Shown in pieces: positions 1-9,240 of a stretch of 33,936 nucleotides of DNA. Origin of the DNA: Magnetococcales bacterium (GTDB taxonomy: Bacteria > Pseudomonadota > Magnetococcia > Magnetococcales > DC0425bin3). The notes under the pieces are model-generated. The model made no database searches. It was not told the DNA's origin and saw nothing but the letters and a program-made list of their open reading frames with translations. The position numbers and the translations under genes are program-made. The stretch lies in NCBI GenBank assembly GCA_015229045.1, contig JADGCJ010000025.1, forward strand, positions 1 through 33,936, in the 5' to 3' direction. Position 1 is the stretch's first letter, and each line of letters begins with the position of its first letter.

Positions 1-228
<228 letters not shown>

Positions 229-269
229 CATCCAAGACAGTTGCTGGACCCCTTTATATGCCACCCGAA

Positions 270-288
270 GGGTAGGCTCCGCCTACCC
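270..288. other. Perfect 8-bp hairpin between convergent genes
   Basis: GGGTAGGC, a 3-nt loop (TCC) and GCCTACCC form a perfect stem-loop between the transposase remnant (plus) and the DUF1566 gene (minus). There is no adjacent T tract on either strand, so it is not a canonical intrinsic terminator. It could be a subterminal structure of the insertion sequence or a rho-independent-like 3' end. Confidence 0.3.
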
Positions 289-319
289 CCTCAATGGTTG
301 CTCGGTTACTTTTTTTATG

Positions 320-940
320 TTACGGCCCACCCCGCACCGGCCAGACACCATAGGTGCCGGTCTTGAGGCCGTGGGTTACATAGCCGGAGATGAAGCCCAC
401 ATCCCAGGCATAGGAAGTGGACTTTGCATAGGTGGTGCTTGTCCAGTAGAGACTGTTCACCACGCCGGAAAACGGGTGGGACGTTGGCAGGGGCGGATAG
501 CTGGTCTGGCTGATATCGATCAGGCTTTTCAATTCAACCTTGTTGGGCAGGCGCCAATCCCCAGCCACGGAGTTGTCCGTCAGACTACAGGCACCACTGG
601 CCAGGGTATTGGCGGAGGCGAGAGAGGCGGCCCAGGTTTGTGTGCCGAAGCAATTGGCATTTTTCAGCCAGACAAGCCCGGTCACATGATCAGTCACGGT
701 GCCATCGCTGTTATCGGTAAAGCGGGGCGAGGGCCAGGCGACGCCCTTCCTCACTTGACCGTCATCGCCTACATAACAGACTGTGCCCATTACTGCACCC
801 GCAGTATCGTAGCAAGAAGTCTGTCCGGTTTTCGGAATAAGGGCATCCGCAGCCCAAACCTGACCGGAACAAAAAACCGAAACCACTATACCCAAAAGGA
901 ACCTCGCGTTCCCTGCACACCGACGCATCACAGCCCACAT
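320..940 (-). CDS. Exported DUF1566 (Lcl C-terminal-like) protein
   Basis: A 206-residue protein. The start is taken at the ATG at 940-938 because AGAGGAG (949-955) lies 8 nt upstream; a GTG further out (967) would put the Shine-Dalgarno inside the gene. Residues 1-31 form a signal peptide (MWAVMRRC..., a hydrophobic run and ...GQVWAADA). The rest is one DUF1566 domain: LPKTGQT-like entry, PSPRFTDNSDGTVTDHVTGL, VWLKNANC, DWRLPNKVELKSLID, YWTSTTYA and a terminal WPVRGGP. DUF1566 domains have a C-type-lectin-like fold and occur in surface proteins; no enzymatic role is visible. It follows the larger gene at 989-3538 by 48 nt in the same direction and duplicates its C-terminal module, so the two are probably co-transcribed. 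Confidence 0.75.
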   Translation of the reverse strand: MWAVMRRCAGNARFLLGIVVSVFCSGQVWAADALIPKTGQTSCYDTAGAVMGTVCYVGDDGQVRKGVAWPSPRFTDNSDGTVTDHVTGLVWLKNANCFGTQTWAASLASANTLASGACSLTDNSVAGDWRLPNKVELKSLIDISQTSYPPLPTSHPFSGVVNSLYWTSTTYAKSTSYAWDVGFISGYVTHGLKTGTYGVWPVRGGP

Positions 941-988
941 GGTTGAAACTCCTCTGATCGACTTCACAAATCTAAATCACCAAGGATC

Positions 989-3538
989 CTATTGCCCACC
1001 CCGTACTGGCCACGCATAGACCTTCGTATCACCATAGGTCGTATAATACACGTCGCCAATGGAAGGGTCTATCACCCAGGCACCAGCACTTATAGCGTTA
1101 CCACCGGCATCCCTGATGCCGGTCACATACGAAGAACTTGACCAATATATGCCACTCTGCACATTGGTGAACGGATGACCGGACGACAGAAGCAAACCGG
1201 AAGTCTGACTGTCATCCAGCAAACTCTCCAGTTCGGCTATGTTGGGCAGACGCCAATCCCTGAGCTTGGAACCATCGGTCAGACCACAGGTTCCATTAAC
1301 CAGGTTTGCGGAGTTTGAGAAAGCCGTACTCCAGGTTTGCAAGCCGAAGCAATTGGCATTCTTCAACCAGACCACCCCGGTCAGATTATCAAGGACGGTC
1401 CCATCCCCGTTATCGGTGAAGCGGGGCGAGGGCCAGGCAACACCCTTCAGTATCGCGCCATCCTGACCTGTACCGGCACAAGAGATGGAGGCGCCCGCAG
1501 CATCGTAGCAAAGGGTCTGCCCGGTCCTGGGCAGGGCGACGACGTTGTTGTCATTGAGGGTGATGGTCACCACAGAGGTGGTCCCGGCCGTGGCATAAGT
1601 CGGGCTGCCCATGGTCAAAATCACCGTCTTGCCGCCGCCTTTGGTGGCCGTGAAGCTGACGGTACCCGACAGGGTTCCAGCCGGAATGACCAAAGGCGAG
1701 GCGGTCAGTCCTGTATAGTCCGTCCCTGCCACCGCCGTTCCGGTCGCGGTGAAAGGGATACTGGTATCCATGCCGTTCACCTTGGAGAGCGACACCGTGA
1801 TCGTCACCTTGTTGGTACTGTATTTCGACAGAGTGGAGGTGGAAAACGACACCGTCGGCTCAGGATCGATGTTATTGACGGTACCGACGCCGACGGCAGC
1901 AGTCGTTGACAGGGCGGCTCCACCTGTCGCGTTGCTCAGGGTGACGTTGAAGGTCTGATTGGCGGTAAACTTGCCATCCGCCAATATGGGCACATAAAAG
2001 ATTTTGCTCGTCTCCCCGGGAGCAAAGGTGACCGTCCCGCTGGCAGGGGTGTAGTTGGTTCCACCCTTGGCTGTAGCGTCGGACGTCGCGACACTGACCG
2101 ATACACTTTGGCTGCTCTGTGGACTCATCGTGAGGGTGAAGGTGGCGCTGGGAACACCGCCATTCACACCAGTTACGCCAGCCACATTCTCTCCCACGGT
2201 CGCACTGGAGATGCTGATAACCTGATTGCTCAGGATACTGGTCAGGGTATTGATGGTGCCGGTACTGGCATTGGTCGGGGTGCCCAGGGTCAGGATCACC
2301 GTCTTGCCGCTGCCACTCAGGGCCTTGAACGTGAGGGCACCCGTTTGACTGCCCGCCGGAATGATCAGGGGCGAGGCGGCCAGGCCGGAATAGTCCGTCC
2401 CGGATACAGCCGTTCCGCTGACGGTATAGGGGACGGTCGTCACCAGGCCGCTTGTCTTGGACAGCGTCACCGTGGCTGTGATCGTATCCCCCACATAGCT
2501 TGTCTGCGTGGCGGCAGCGAACTGCACCGAGGGGGCAGCGTCACTGTTTTTGATGGTTCCCACGCCAACGGTGGCACTCGTCGACAGCGCAGCACCCCCT
2601 GTCGGAGTGCTCAGGGTGACGTTGAAGGCCTTGTCAGCCGCGTAGACACCGTCGCCAATCACGGGCACCGCCAGGGTTTTGCTGGTCTCCCCGGCGTTGA
2701 AGGTGATCGTTTGCGACGTGGCGGTGTAATTGGTCCCGCTTTTGGCTGTGCCGTCGGTGGTGGCAACGCTCACCGTGACCGCCGAGGTGCTTGCCGCCCC
2801 CAACGTGATGGTGAAGCTGGCACTGGCAGTCCCGCCTGCGACAGGCTCGGCCACGGTGACGCTGTTGATGCCGAGGATCAGGTTGTTGCTGGTGCTGTCG
2901 GCCGTGGCGATGGTGGGAATATTGTTGGCGGTCAGATACTTCACCATGGTTGCCTGCGCCGTCGCCGTGCTGACGACGGTCGCCCCCGGAACAACGGCCA
3001 CGGCGTTGCTGAGGTTACTGGTGAAACTCGTGGAGGCCGTACCCTGGGCAAAATCGGCATTCAGGTTGGTGACAAGCCCGGTGTTGCTGGCCGTCGTCAA
3101 GGCGGTGTGCGCAGACTGGGGGATGACGATGCTGGACCCTTTTCCGGCACTCTGGTCGAGAGACTGGAGAAAGCTGGCGACGTTGGCCACAGAGGGCGTC
3201 GTGGAGGTCGATCCAACCCCGCCCAACGTGATGGGGGTCACGGTTGCCGATCCTGTGGCACTGCCCAACACGACATCACCGACCTTGAAGGTCACCGTCT
3301 CCCCGACCTTGTACTGGAAGGTCCCCTTGCTGTCGGTCATGCCCGACTGGGTGGGGGTTGCATAGGCAAGCCCCTGCACGGGAGAGTCGACAAACTGCCC
3401 CGTCGTGAGAGTGCCGGCGCTGAGAGTGCTGCTGCTGTTGGAGGATCCGCCTCCCCCCCCCTCGCCAACATTGCAGGCGCTGACCGATATTCCTGAAAGA
3501 ACAATAAGTAATAAAACAAAAGCTTCCTTTCTGAACAC
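989..3538 (-). CDS. Calx-beta/DUF1566 surface lipoprotein
   Basis: An 849-residue predicted lipoprotein. The start chosen is GTG at 3538-3536, 5 nt after AGGAGG (3544-3549); it gives MFRKEAFVLLLIVLSGISV then the lipobox V-S-A-C. A Gly/Ser linker follows (encoded by a run of nine G), then an N-terminal ~180-residue region beginning FVDSPVQGLAYATP, and four beta-sandwich repeats in an A-B-A-B order. The A units (about 218-335 and 441-560) are Calx-beta-like, with DGTAKSGTNYT and GETSKTLAVPVIGDG type motifs. The B units (about 337-440 and 561-668) carry TVSGTAVSGTDYSGL and SGKTVILTLGTP. The C-terminal DUF1566 domain (about 670-849) ends WPVRGGQ. Calx-beta units are usual in extracellular adhesion proteins, so a cell-surface binding role is inferred. 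The gene diverges from the histidine kinase at 3781. Confidence 0.8.
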   Translation of the reverse strand: MFRKEAFVLLLIVLSGISVSACNVGEGGGGGSSNSSSTLSAGTLTTGQFVDSPVQGLAYATPTQSGMTDSKGTFQYKVGETVTFKVGDVVLGSATGSATVTPITLGGVGSTSTTPSVANVASFLQSLDQSAGKGSSIVIPQSAHTALTTASNTGLVTNLNADFAQGTASTSFTSNLSNAVAVVPGATVVSTATAQATMVKYLTANNIPTIATADSTSNNLILGINSVTVAEPVAGGTASASFTITLGAASTSAVTVSVATTDGTAKSGTNYTATSQTITFNAGETSKTLAVPVIGDGVYAADKAFNVTLSTPTGGAALSTSATVGVGTIKNSDAAPSVQFAAATQTSYVGDTITATVTLSKTSGLVTTVPYTVSGTAVSGTDYSGLAASPLIIPAGSQTGALTFKALSGSGKTVILTLGTPTNASTGTINTLTSILSNQVISISSATVGENVAGVTGVNGGVPSATFTLTMSPQSSQSVSVSVATSDATAKGGTNYTPASGTVTFAPGETSKIFYVPILADGKFTANQTFNVTLSNATGGAALSTTAAVGVGTVNNIDPEPTVSFSTSTLSKYSTNKVTITVSLSKVNGMDTSIPFTATGTAVAGTDYTGLTASPLVIPAGTLSGTVSFTATKGGGKTVILTMGSPTYATAGTTSVVTITLNDNNVVALPRTGQTLCYDAAGASISCAGTGQDGAILKGVAWPSPRFTDNGDGTVLDNLTGVVWLKNANCFGLQTWSTAFSNSANLVNGTCGLTDGSKLRDWRLPNIAELESLLDDSQTSGLLLSSGHPFTNVQSGIYWSSSSYVTGIRDAGGNAISAGAWVIDPSIGDVYYTTYGDTKVYAWPVRGGQ
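3453..3461 (-). repeat. G9 tract after the lipobox
   Basis: Nine consecutive C on the plus strand (nine G on the coding strand) encode the Gly residues immediately after the lipidated Cys of the Calx-beta lipoprotein. A one-base slip here would truncate the protein right after export. The tract is currently in frame. Confidence 0.7.
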
Positions 3539-3637
3539 ACCCACCTCCTGGAAATCGAGCGACACCTCTGAAGAGAACCGCCTGCGAGGCTATGATAACC
3601 AGCTTTCACATGTCAAGCAACATCGTTCTGCCGACCG

Positions 3638-3683
3638 GATAAAACTTCGCCCTCGCCCGGCCAGATAAAACTTCGCCCTCGCC
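3638..3683. repeat. Two direct repeats, 26-bp period, in a divergent promoter region
   Basis: GATAAAACTTCGCCCTCGCC occurs at 3638-3657 and again at 3664-3683, in the ~240-bp spacer between the divergent lipoprotein (minus, start 3538) and kinase (plus, start 3781) genes. The 26-bp period is about 2.5 helical turns. It could be a pair of binding sites or simply a short tandem duplication; no matching regulator is known. Confidence 0.5.
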
Positions 3684-3780
3684 GGACCACCCATCCTCAA
3701 GCCGCATCCTGGATGGAGACTGTTGATTTTTCGCCAGGGAACCATCACCATTCACGAGGTTTGCTGCATTTGAACATTCA

Positions 3781-5544
3781 ATGTCGATCCAGCTGGATAG
3801 AGACCCCATGGCGCATGACCCTGACCCGGGTACCTTGCGAACGCTCATTTTTGGTGGTGAGCAACGCACCATCGAGCGGGCAACAGCCATCCTCGAAGAT
3901 GAGCAGCTCGATCACCAACATCTACGCATCGCCTATGCCGATCTCCTGAGCGCGTACAAGACGCTGTACCATCAGTCCGAGCGCTTGAACAAGATCAATG
4001 ATCGCAACCAGCTGGCGAACCGAAACGCCGAAAGGAACCTGCGCGACACCCTGGGCGAGCTGCGCAGGAATGAGGAGGTGATCCGTGACCAGTTCACCTT
4101 TCAACAGGCTCTGTTGGAGACGATCCCCTATCCCGTTTTTTACAAGGGAGCGGATACGCGCTTCCTCGGTTGCAATCAGTCCTATGAAAAAACTTTTGCC
4201 ATCAAGCGCGAGGAATTGACCGGCAAGCGGGTACTCGATCTGACCTTCCTGCCGGAAGCCGAACGCCTCACCTGTCAGGCCGAAGACGAGCTGGTGATTG
4301 CCAATGCCTCTTCGGTACAGCGCGAAATGTCGATTCCTTTCGCGGACGGCAGCCTGCACGACACCCTCTATTTCGTTTCCGGTTTCCGTCGTGCCGATGG
4401 CTCTCCAGGAGGATTGGTGGGAACGATCATCGATGTTTCCGAGCGCAAACGGGTCGAGGAGACGCTGCGTGATGCCAAGGTGAAAGCCGAGGAGGCCGTC
4501 AGGGTCAAAAGCGACTTCCTCGCCAACATGAGCCATGAAATTCGCACACCGATGAACGCCATCATCGGCATGTCGCATCTGGTTTTGCAAACCGATCTCG
4601 ATCCCCGGCAACGCGACCATATTCGGAAGGTGCATCGTTGTGCCATGTCTTTGCTGGGAACCATGAACGATATCCTCGATCTCTCCAAGATCGAGACGGG
4701 CAGGATGACCGTGGGGGCAATCCCTTTTCGCCTGGGAGAGCTTTTCGACAACCTGGCCAGCCTGGTGAGACTCAAGGCCGGGGAAAAAGGGTTGGAACTC
4801 CACTTCGGCGACATCCCCTCCGACATACCCGCCATCCTGATTGGTGACCCCCTGCGCCTGGGTCAGATTCTGGCCAACCTGGGCAACAATGCCGTCAAAT
4901 TTACCGAAAAAGGCAACATCGTGGTGCGTGTGCGTCTGGCAGACAGCACGGAGGAGCATGTCCAGCTTCACCTCAGCGTCCAGGACAGCGGCATCGGCAT
5001 GACCCCGGAACAGCTGGGCAGGATATTCCAACCCTTCAGCCAGGCGGATACCTCCACCACCCGCAAATTTGGTGGTGCTGGCCTGGGATTGGCTATTGCC
5101 AGGAAGCTGGCGGAAATGATGGGCGGAACGATCCGGGCGGAGAGCACTTATGGTCAGGGCAGCATGTTTCATGTCACCGTCTGGCTGGAACGCGGTCAGG
5201 CATGCATCAACAACCCGGTTTCGTTCGGTAACGTGACCATTCAACCGGAAACGGTGTCGACGCGACGCGACGGCATGTCGGATGCGCTCTCCGAAACGGC
5301 GAAAACCGACCCCTCCTCCATCGATTGGGAGCACATGGGTGGCATGATCAACCGCTTGCGAACACTCCTCGCCGATGACGATCCCGAGGCCGTCGACGCC
5401 GTGCAAGAGTTGTCACCCCTGGCCTCCGACACACGATACGCCAGGTTGCTCAAAACACTGGAGATGCAAGTGTCAACATATCAATTCGTCGAAGCCACGG
5501 ACTCGCTCATGCAACTTGAACGGTTGCTGGCTGAACAACCTTGA
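3781..5544 (+). CDS. Cytoplasmic PAS sensor histidine kinase
   Basis: A 587-residue protein with no membrane segment. Residues ~45-105 look coiled-coil ([20 protein letters not shown]...). A PAS domain spans ~108-230 ([26 protein letters not shown]). HisKA follows, with the phospho-acceptor H252 in [19 protein letters not shown]. HATPase_c has its N box NNAVKF (369-374), DSGIGM, FQPFSQ and GAGLGLAI. The last ~90 residues ([20 protein letters not shown]...) match the helical tail commonly seen after the receiver domains of hybrid kinases, but no receiver is present here. No response regulator is adjacent, so its partner is unknown. The start is uncertain: ATG 3781 has no good Shine-Dalgarno, and ATG 3808 is also possible. 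Confidence 0.85.
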   Translation: MSIQLDRDPMAHDPDPGTLRTLIFGGEQRTIERATAILEDEQLDHQHLRIAYADLLSAYKTLYHQSERLNKINDRNQLANRNAERNLRDTLGELRRNEEVIRDQFTFQQALLETIPYPVFYKGADTRFLGCNQSYEKTFAIKREELTGKRVLDLTFLPEAERLTCQAEDELVIANASSVQREMSIPFADGSLHDTLYFVSGFRRADGSPGGLVGTIIDVSERKRVEETLRDAKVKAEEAVRVKSDFLANMSHEIRTPMNAIIGMSHLVLQTDLDPRQRDHIRKVHRCAMSLLGTMNDILDLSKIETGRMTVGAIPFRLGELFDNLASLVRLKAGEKGLELHFGDIPSDIPAILIGDPLRLGQILANLGNNAVKFTEKGNIVVRVRLADSTEEHVQLHLSVQDSGIGMTPEQLGRIFQPFSQADTSTTRKFGGAGLGLAIARKLAEMMGGTIRAESTYGQGSMFHVTVWLERGQACINNPVSFGNVTIQPETVSTRRDGMSDALSETAKTDPSSIDWEHMGGMINRLRTLLADDDPEAVDAVQELSPLASDTRYARLLKTLEMQVSTYQFVEATDSLMQLERLLAEQP

Positions 5545-5570
5545 TACATTTGCCGATCATCAAGCGTCAT

Positions 5571-5592
5571 CTGGAGTGCATCCAGTGTTTTT
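5571..5592 (+). terminator. Weak stem-loop plus T-run after the kinase
   Basis: CTGGA, loop GTGCA, TCCAG, then TGTTTTT, lying 27 nt past the stop of the kinase gene. The stem is only 5 bp, so this is a weak candidate intrinsic terminator between two convergent genes. Confidence 0.35.
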
Positions 5593-5670
5593 GGAAACAA
5601 CGATCAACCAAGTTCAGAGCTTGTCCGTGCCTCAAAATTGTCTTGACGACGGGGTCCACTTCATGGCGAC

Positions 5671-6759
5671 TCAAAGAGGAAGATGCAAAAAAAAAGTACT
5701 CCCCCGATGCCGCCCGGAACTCTCCACCCAAATATGCCCGCCATGCAGCTCCACCAGGCTGCGAGTGAGAGAGAGTCCGACGCCACAACCGGCATAAGGG
5801 ATGGCATCAACATCGTTAACCTGTTCAAAAGGCTCGAATATATGGCTGATCTCCTCTTGAGTCAAACCAATGCCGCTGTCAAGGACGGCAATCTCCAGTT
5901 GCGGCTTTTTGTCGAACGGACCCGCCTCGATGCGCCTGGCCCGCAGAGAGATTCTTCCCCGCTCGGGAGTGAACTTGATGGCGTTGGAAAGCAGGGCATG
6001 GATGACCCGAGAGATCAGGTTTTCGTCCATGGGAACCTGCTCCGGGGCCGTGGACCACTCGCCGGTCAGATGAATCTCTTTCTCTTCGGCCTCTTCGCAG
6101 GCCTCGGCGAGCTGTTCTGCCAGAAAGTCCGCAACCGTCACCTTGGACAGGTTTAAATAAATCTCCCCCCCAGCCAGATTGGACCAGTTGAGAATGTCAT
6201 CAATGAGCGAAAGCAGATGGTGACCGCTGCGATAGACATCGCGAAGAAAATCGTCCTGGAGATCGGTAAGAGGTCCAGAGTTACGCCCCAGCAAAAGGGC
6301 CGTCAAACCGATGATGGCATTGAGGGGGGTGCGCAACTCATGGCTCATGCTGGCCAGAAAACGATTCTTGGCACGAATGCCGGTCTCGGCACTCTCTTTG
6401 GCGAGCAGAAGCTCCTGTTCCAAACACTTGCGTTCTGTCATGTCGCGAAAGGTGGCCATCAGAACCGGCTCGCCATCGCTCCTGGTAATGGTCACGGTCC
6501 GCAAATCGACGACACGCGACGTTCGATTGGCAGGTGACAGGGTGATCTCGCCATGGCCACCGGCTGGCATGGAAAGACCCAACGGACGACCTCGAAGCTC
6601 CGCCTTGGTCTGGCCAAAAAGACGTTCTGCAGCAGGGTTGGCGTAAAGGACACACCCGTCCTGTTGCAGGATAACGATGCCGTCCGGGTTTTGTTCCACG
6701 ATCGGAATGCAACATCCGGCCTCCGGAGGGGATGAATCCCAGGCGTGTCCGTCATTCAT
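5671..6759 (-). CDS. PAS sensor histidine kinase
   Basis: A 362-residue kinase whose ATG (6759-6757) lies inside the end of the sigma-54 activator gene, an 8-nt overlap that implies translational coupling. A PAS domain covers ~17-110 (IVEQNPDGIVILQQDGCVLYANPAAERLFG, ending FRDMTERK). HisKA has H140 in FLASMSHELRTPLNAIIGL. HATPase_c has N259 in LLSNAIKFTPERG, DSGIGL (294-299), FEPFEQ and GCGVGLSLT (324-332). There is no transmembrane segment, so it is likely a cytoplasmic sensor. The same frame stays open far upstream within the activator gene, but that part is an antisense-like shadow with no domain. A run of nine T near the end encodes Phe-Phe. The adjacent activator lacks a receiver domain, so phosphotransfer between them is not evident. 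Confidence 0.85.
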   Translation of the reverse strand: MNDGHAWDSSPPEAGCCIPIVEQNPDGIVILQQDGCVLYANPAAERLFGQTKAELRGRPLGLSMPAGGHGEITLSPANRTSRVVDLRTVTITRSDGEPVLMATFRDMTERKCLEQELLLAKESAETGIRAKNRFLASMSHELRTPLNAIIGLTALLLGRNSGPLTDLQDDFLRDVYRSGHHLLSLIDDILNWSNLAGGEIYLNLSKVTVADFLAEQLAEACEEAEEKEIHLTGEWSTAPEQVPMDENLISRVIHALLSNAIKFTPERGRISLRARRIEAGPFDKKPQLEIAVLDSGIGLTQEEISHIFEPFEQVNDVDAIPYAGCGVGLSLTRSLVELHGGHIWVESSGRHRGSTFFLHLPL

Positions 6760-8362
6760 GACCGATTGCCCCCCCCGGGAGCTGTGTGGTCCGGGACGAT
6801 GGATGACGCAAGGAATCCTGCACCCAACGTTTTCCGGCCAGGCCGTAGAGCCGGATTTTGCCGTGCAGGGATTGGCGTGTGATACCCAGCAGCTGTGCGG
6901 CCTGGATGCGATTGCCGCCAGTCCTTTCCAAGGTTCTGCGGATGAGTTGCGTCTCCATCTCGCGCCGGTTTTCGGCCAGGGAAAAGGAGGACGGCAGCGT
7001 CGCCACGACAGAGTGAGCCTGTGGTTGCCCGTCACTGAAATCTTGGATACGGCGCGAACAGTGTTCCAGACAGAGAGTCCCTCCCTCCGGGGCCAAAGCC
7101 ACCAGGCGCTCGATTTCGTGCTGCAACTGCCGGACGTTGCCCGGCCAGTCGTAGATCTCAAACCTGTCCAGCGTCTCCGCTGCGAAACCGGAGATCCGTT
7201 TTTTAAATTTCTGGCAGGTTTGTTCCAGGAACAGGCGTGACAGGGGAGTGATGTCATCCTGCCGTTCCCGCAGAGGGGGAACAGCGATTTCCACCGAAAA
7301 GAGCCGGAAAAACAGATCTTCGCGAAATCTCCCCTTGGTCACCTCCTCGCGCAGATCACGATAGGAGGCGCTGACAAGTCGAAAATCATAGGGTCGGGTA
7401 CGATTGCTGCCGACACGCGCCCCCTCTCTCTCCTGGATGGCCCGCAAAAATTTTGGCTGAATGGAGAGTGGCATGTCGGCGATCTCATCCAGGAAGAGGG
7501 TTCCCTCATTGGCCTCTTCGAAACGACCGATCCGACTGGCATGGGCACCCGTAAAGGCCCCTTTTTCGTGGCCGAAGAATTCACTTTCCATCAGATGCTC
7601 GGGGATGGAGGAGCAGTTGACGGCGACAAAAGGCCCTTGTCGTCGTTCGCTGCTGCGATGAATGATCTGGGCAATCACCTCCTTGCCGGTACCGCTCTCG
7701 CCTGTGATGAAGACATTGACCGGGACGGCACTCACCTTGTGGACCAGATTGAGCAGATCGCGCATTTTCTGGCTGCGGGTGATGATGTTCACATCGTCGA
7801 AGCGTTGCTGGCGAAAGAGATCCATGTCATCGCGCACCTGATTGCTGATGTCGATGATCTCTCGATTAAGTGTGGCGTTTTCCAGAACGAAGGCCAGGTA
7901 ACGGGCCGCTTCATGGACGAGCGGCTGGTCCGCTGCGGTGAAAGCCGTACCATCGCGACGGTTGCGTATATCGATGCACCCCAGGATGGACGCACCGGCC
8001 AGGCTGCGAATAGGAGCACATATCTGGTTGCGGCTTGGTGGACCACCCTCCGCGTGGAGCACGGGGGTGGTGGCGTTGTGCATCAGGGTTTCGCCGCCGG
8101 ACAAGACCCGCTCCGTCATCGACCCGGATGCCGGGGAGATGGTCACCCCCTGCGGCTGGTCGGTATCGTGGCCATGCCAGGTGTGGGAACTCCCTGGTTC
8201 GCTGTGGTGGATCCGGCACCAGTCGGCATCCAGCAAGGCGGGCAACAACCTGGCAAACAGACCCAAAAGGGACTCCTGGTCCCTGGCGGACCAGGCCTGG
8301 TTGACCTGATCCAGCCGCTCCTGGAGAAGTTGCAGACGTTTGTAAACCGACTGGGGTTGCAT
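6752..8362 (-). CDS. Sigma-54-dependent transcriptional activator (GAF-AAA-Fis)
   Basis: A 536-residue enhancer-binding protein counted from ATG 8362; a TTG at 8398, just after an in-frame stop, is the alternative, and neither has a clear Shine-Dalgarno. An N-terminal coiled segment and a GAF-like sensor domain (~20-165, ending ...AARYLAFVLENATLNREI) replace the usual receiver. The AAA+ domain has Walker A GESGTGKE (221-228), the sigma-54 contact loop GAFTGA (268-273), Walker B LFLDEI (289-294) and FREDLFFRL..PPLRER. A C-terminal Fis-type helix-turn-helix (RTLERTGGNRIQAAQLLGIT) follows. It should bind upstream of -24/-12 promoters and respond to a small-molecule or redox signal through GAF. 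Its 3' end overlaps the kinase gene by 8 nt, and a G8 tract (6769-6776) lies just before its stop. Confidence 0.9.
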   Translation of the reverse strand: MQPQSVYKRLQLLQERLDQVNQAWSARDQESLLGLFARLLPALLDADWCRIHHSEPGSSHTWHGHDTDQPQGVTISPASGSMTERVLSGGETLMHNATTPVLHAEGGPPSRNQICAPIRSLAGASILGCIDIRNRRDGTAFTAADQPLVHEAARYLAFVLENATLNREIIDISNQVRDDMDLFRQQRFDDVNIITRSQKMRDLLNLVHKVSAVPVNVFITGESGTGKEVIAQIIHRSSERRQGPFVAVNCSSIPEHLMESEFFGHEKGAFTGAHASRIGRFEEANEGTLFLDEIADMPLSIQPKFLRAIQEREGARVGSNRTRPYDFRLVSASYRDLREEVTKGRFREDLFFRLFSVEIAVPPLRERQDDITPLSRLFLEQTCQKFKKRISGFAAETLDRFEIYDWPGNVRQLQHEIERLVALAPEGGTLCLEHCSRRIQDFSDGQPQAHSVVATLPSSFSLAENRREMETQLIRRTLERTGGNRIQAAQLLGITRQSLHGKIRLYGLAGKRWVQDSLRHPSSRTTQLPGGAIGHE

Positions 8363-8731
8363 GGGCAGGGAGAAATCCGCTTGGTCGATCGGGTTCAAGT
8401 GTCAAAATAATTTTTCAGTAGCACGGATTGACCTGCTTTTCAATTGATCATTCGGAAATTCTTGCCCGTTTTCTGAAAGATTCTTGTGATCGCATCAAGT
8501 TGCCGACAGTTTTTTGTCGACCGAAGGTGTTTCAGGGAGATGACGATATTGACTATAACAATATATTTCAAATAGTTATGAAATAAGCGGGAGATGGAAT
8601 TGATTTTGCTAAAGCGTTAGTCATACCGATGATCGGGGTCGAAACCATCTTGTCGTGCCATGGATCGGGACGTCACGCGCTGGAGAGGGGAAGTGGACAA
8701 TTCCCCAAGGCTTGAGAAAGGAGCCGTTGAG
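8363..8731. other. AT-rich divergent intergenic region
   Basis: 369 bp between the sigma-54 activator (minus) and the TPR gene (plus), noticeably AT-rich at 8400-8620. It must hold promoters for both. A possible plus-strand promoter is TTCAGG (8531-8536), 17 bp, TATAAC (8554-8559), with a good -10 and a poor -35. No sigma-54 -24/-12 element and no convincing small gene were seen. Confidence 0.4.
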
Positions 8732-9169
8732 ATGATCCGCATTGCCGTCACCCTGGCACTGTTTTTGGTGTTTCCCTGCCGGGCCATGGCCGGTACGTTT
8801 GATGATATTCGCGAGGGGGACAAGTTTGCCCAGATCGGACGGCTGGAAGAGGCCATCGACCGCTATACCTGGGCCATCATGGACGCGGGAAACATGGTCA
8901 ACACCAGCCTGACTCCCCAGGTGTTGTCGACAGTGCACCGTCGTCGCGGCTGGGTCTATGCCCAAAAAGGGGAGTTTCGCATGGCCCTGGAAGATTTGAA
9001 CGAGTCCCTGCGCCTCAATCCGCGTGATTCACTGGCCCTGGGGTATCGCAGTCGGGTTTTGGAAAAGCTGGGCCTGCATGACCAGGCGTGGTCGGATGTC
9101 CGCGAAAAGCAGCGCGTCCTGGGACGGCTGGACAATGACCGTCCGACCAGCCGGGTGTTGACGCCTTGA
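8732..9169 (+). CDS. Small exported TPR protein
   Basis: A 145-residue protein. The start is ATG 8732, preceded by AAAGGAG with good spacing; it gives the signal peptide MIRIAVTLALFLVFPCRAMAG, and the in-frame ATG at 8660 would bury it. The mature part holds about two to three tetratricopeptide-like helical pairs: GDKFAQIGRLEEAIDRYTWAI, VHRRRGWVYAQKGEFRMALEDLNESLRLNP and ALGYRSRVLEKLGLHDQAWSDV. TPR units mediate protein-protein contacts, so a periplasmic scaffold or adaptor role is inferred. It is followed 71 bp later by the Roco gene on the same strand; co-transcription is plausible, but a functional link is unproven because one product is exported and the other appears cytoplasmic. Confidence 0.75.
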   Translation: MIRIAVTLALFLVFPCRAMAGTFDDIREGDKFAQIGRLEEAIDRYTWAIMDAGNMVNTSLTPQVLSTVHRRRGWVYAQKGEFRMALEDLNESLRLNPRDSLALGYRSRVLEKLGLHDQAWSDVREKQRVLGRLDNDRPTSRVLTP

Positions 9170-9240
9170 AGGTTGAAGAGCTGGACAAAAAACGACGTGT
9201 TCCAAGATAGACGCGGTTTAGACGACTTCCCAGGGAATCG

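Noticed and set aside
3922..5406. Minus-strand open frame of 494 codons opposite the first histidine kinase
   Set aside because: The plus strand carries full HisKA/HATPase motifs; the antisense product is unrecognisable.
6760..7257. N-terminal extension of the second histidine kinase
   Set aside because: The open frame extends to 7257 but overlaps the AAA+ domain of the activator and has no domain; ATG 6759 fits the coupled start.
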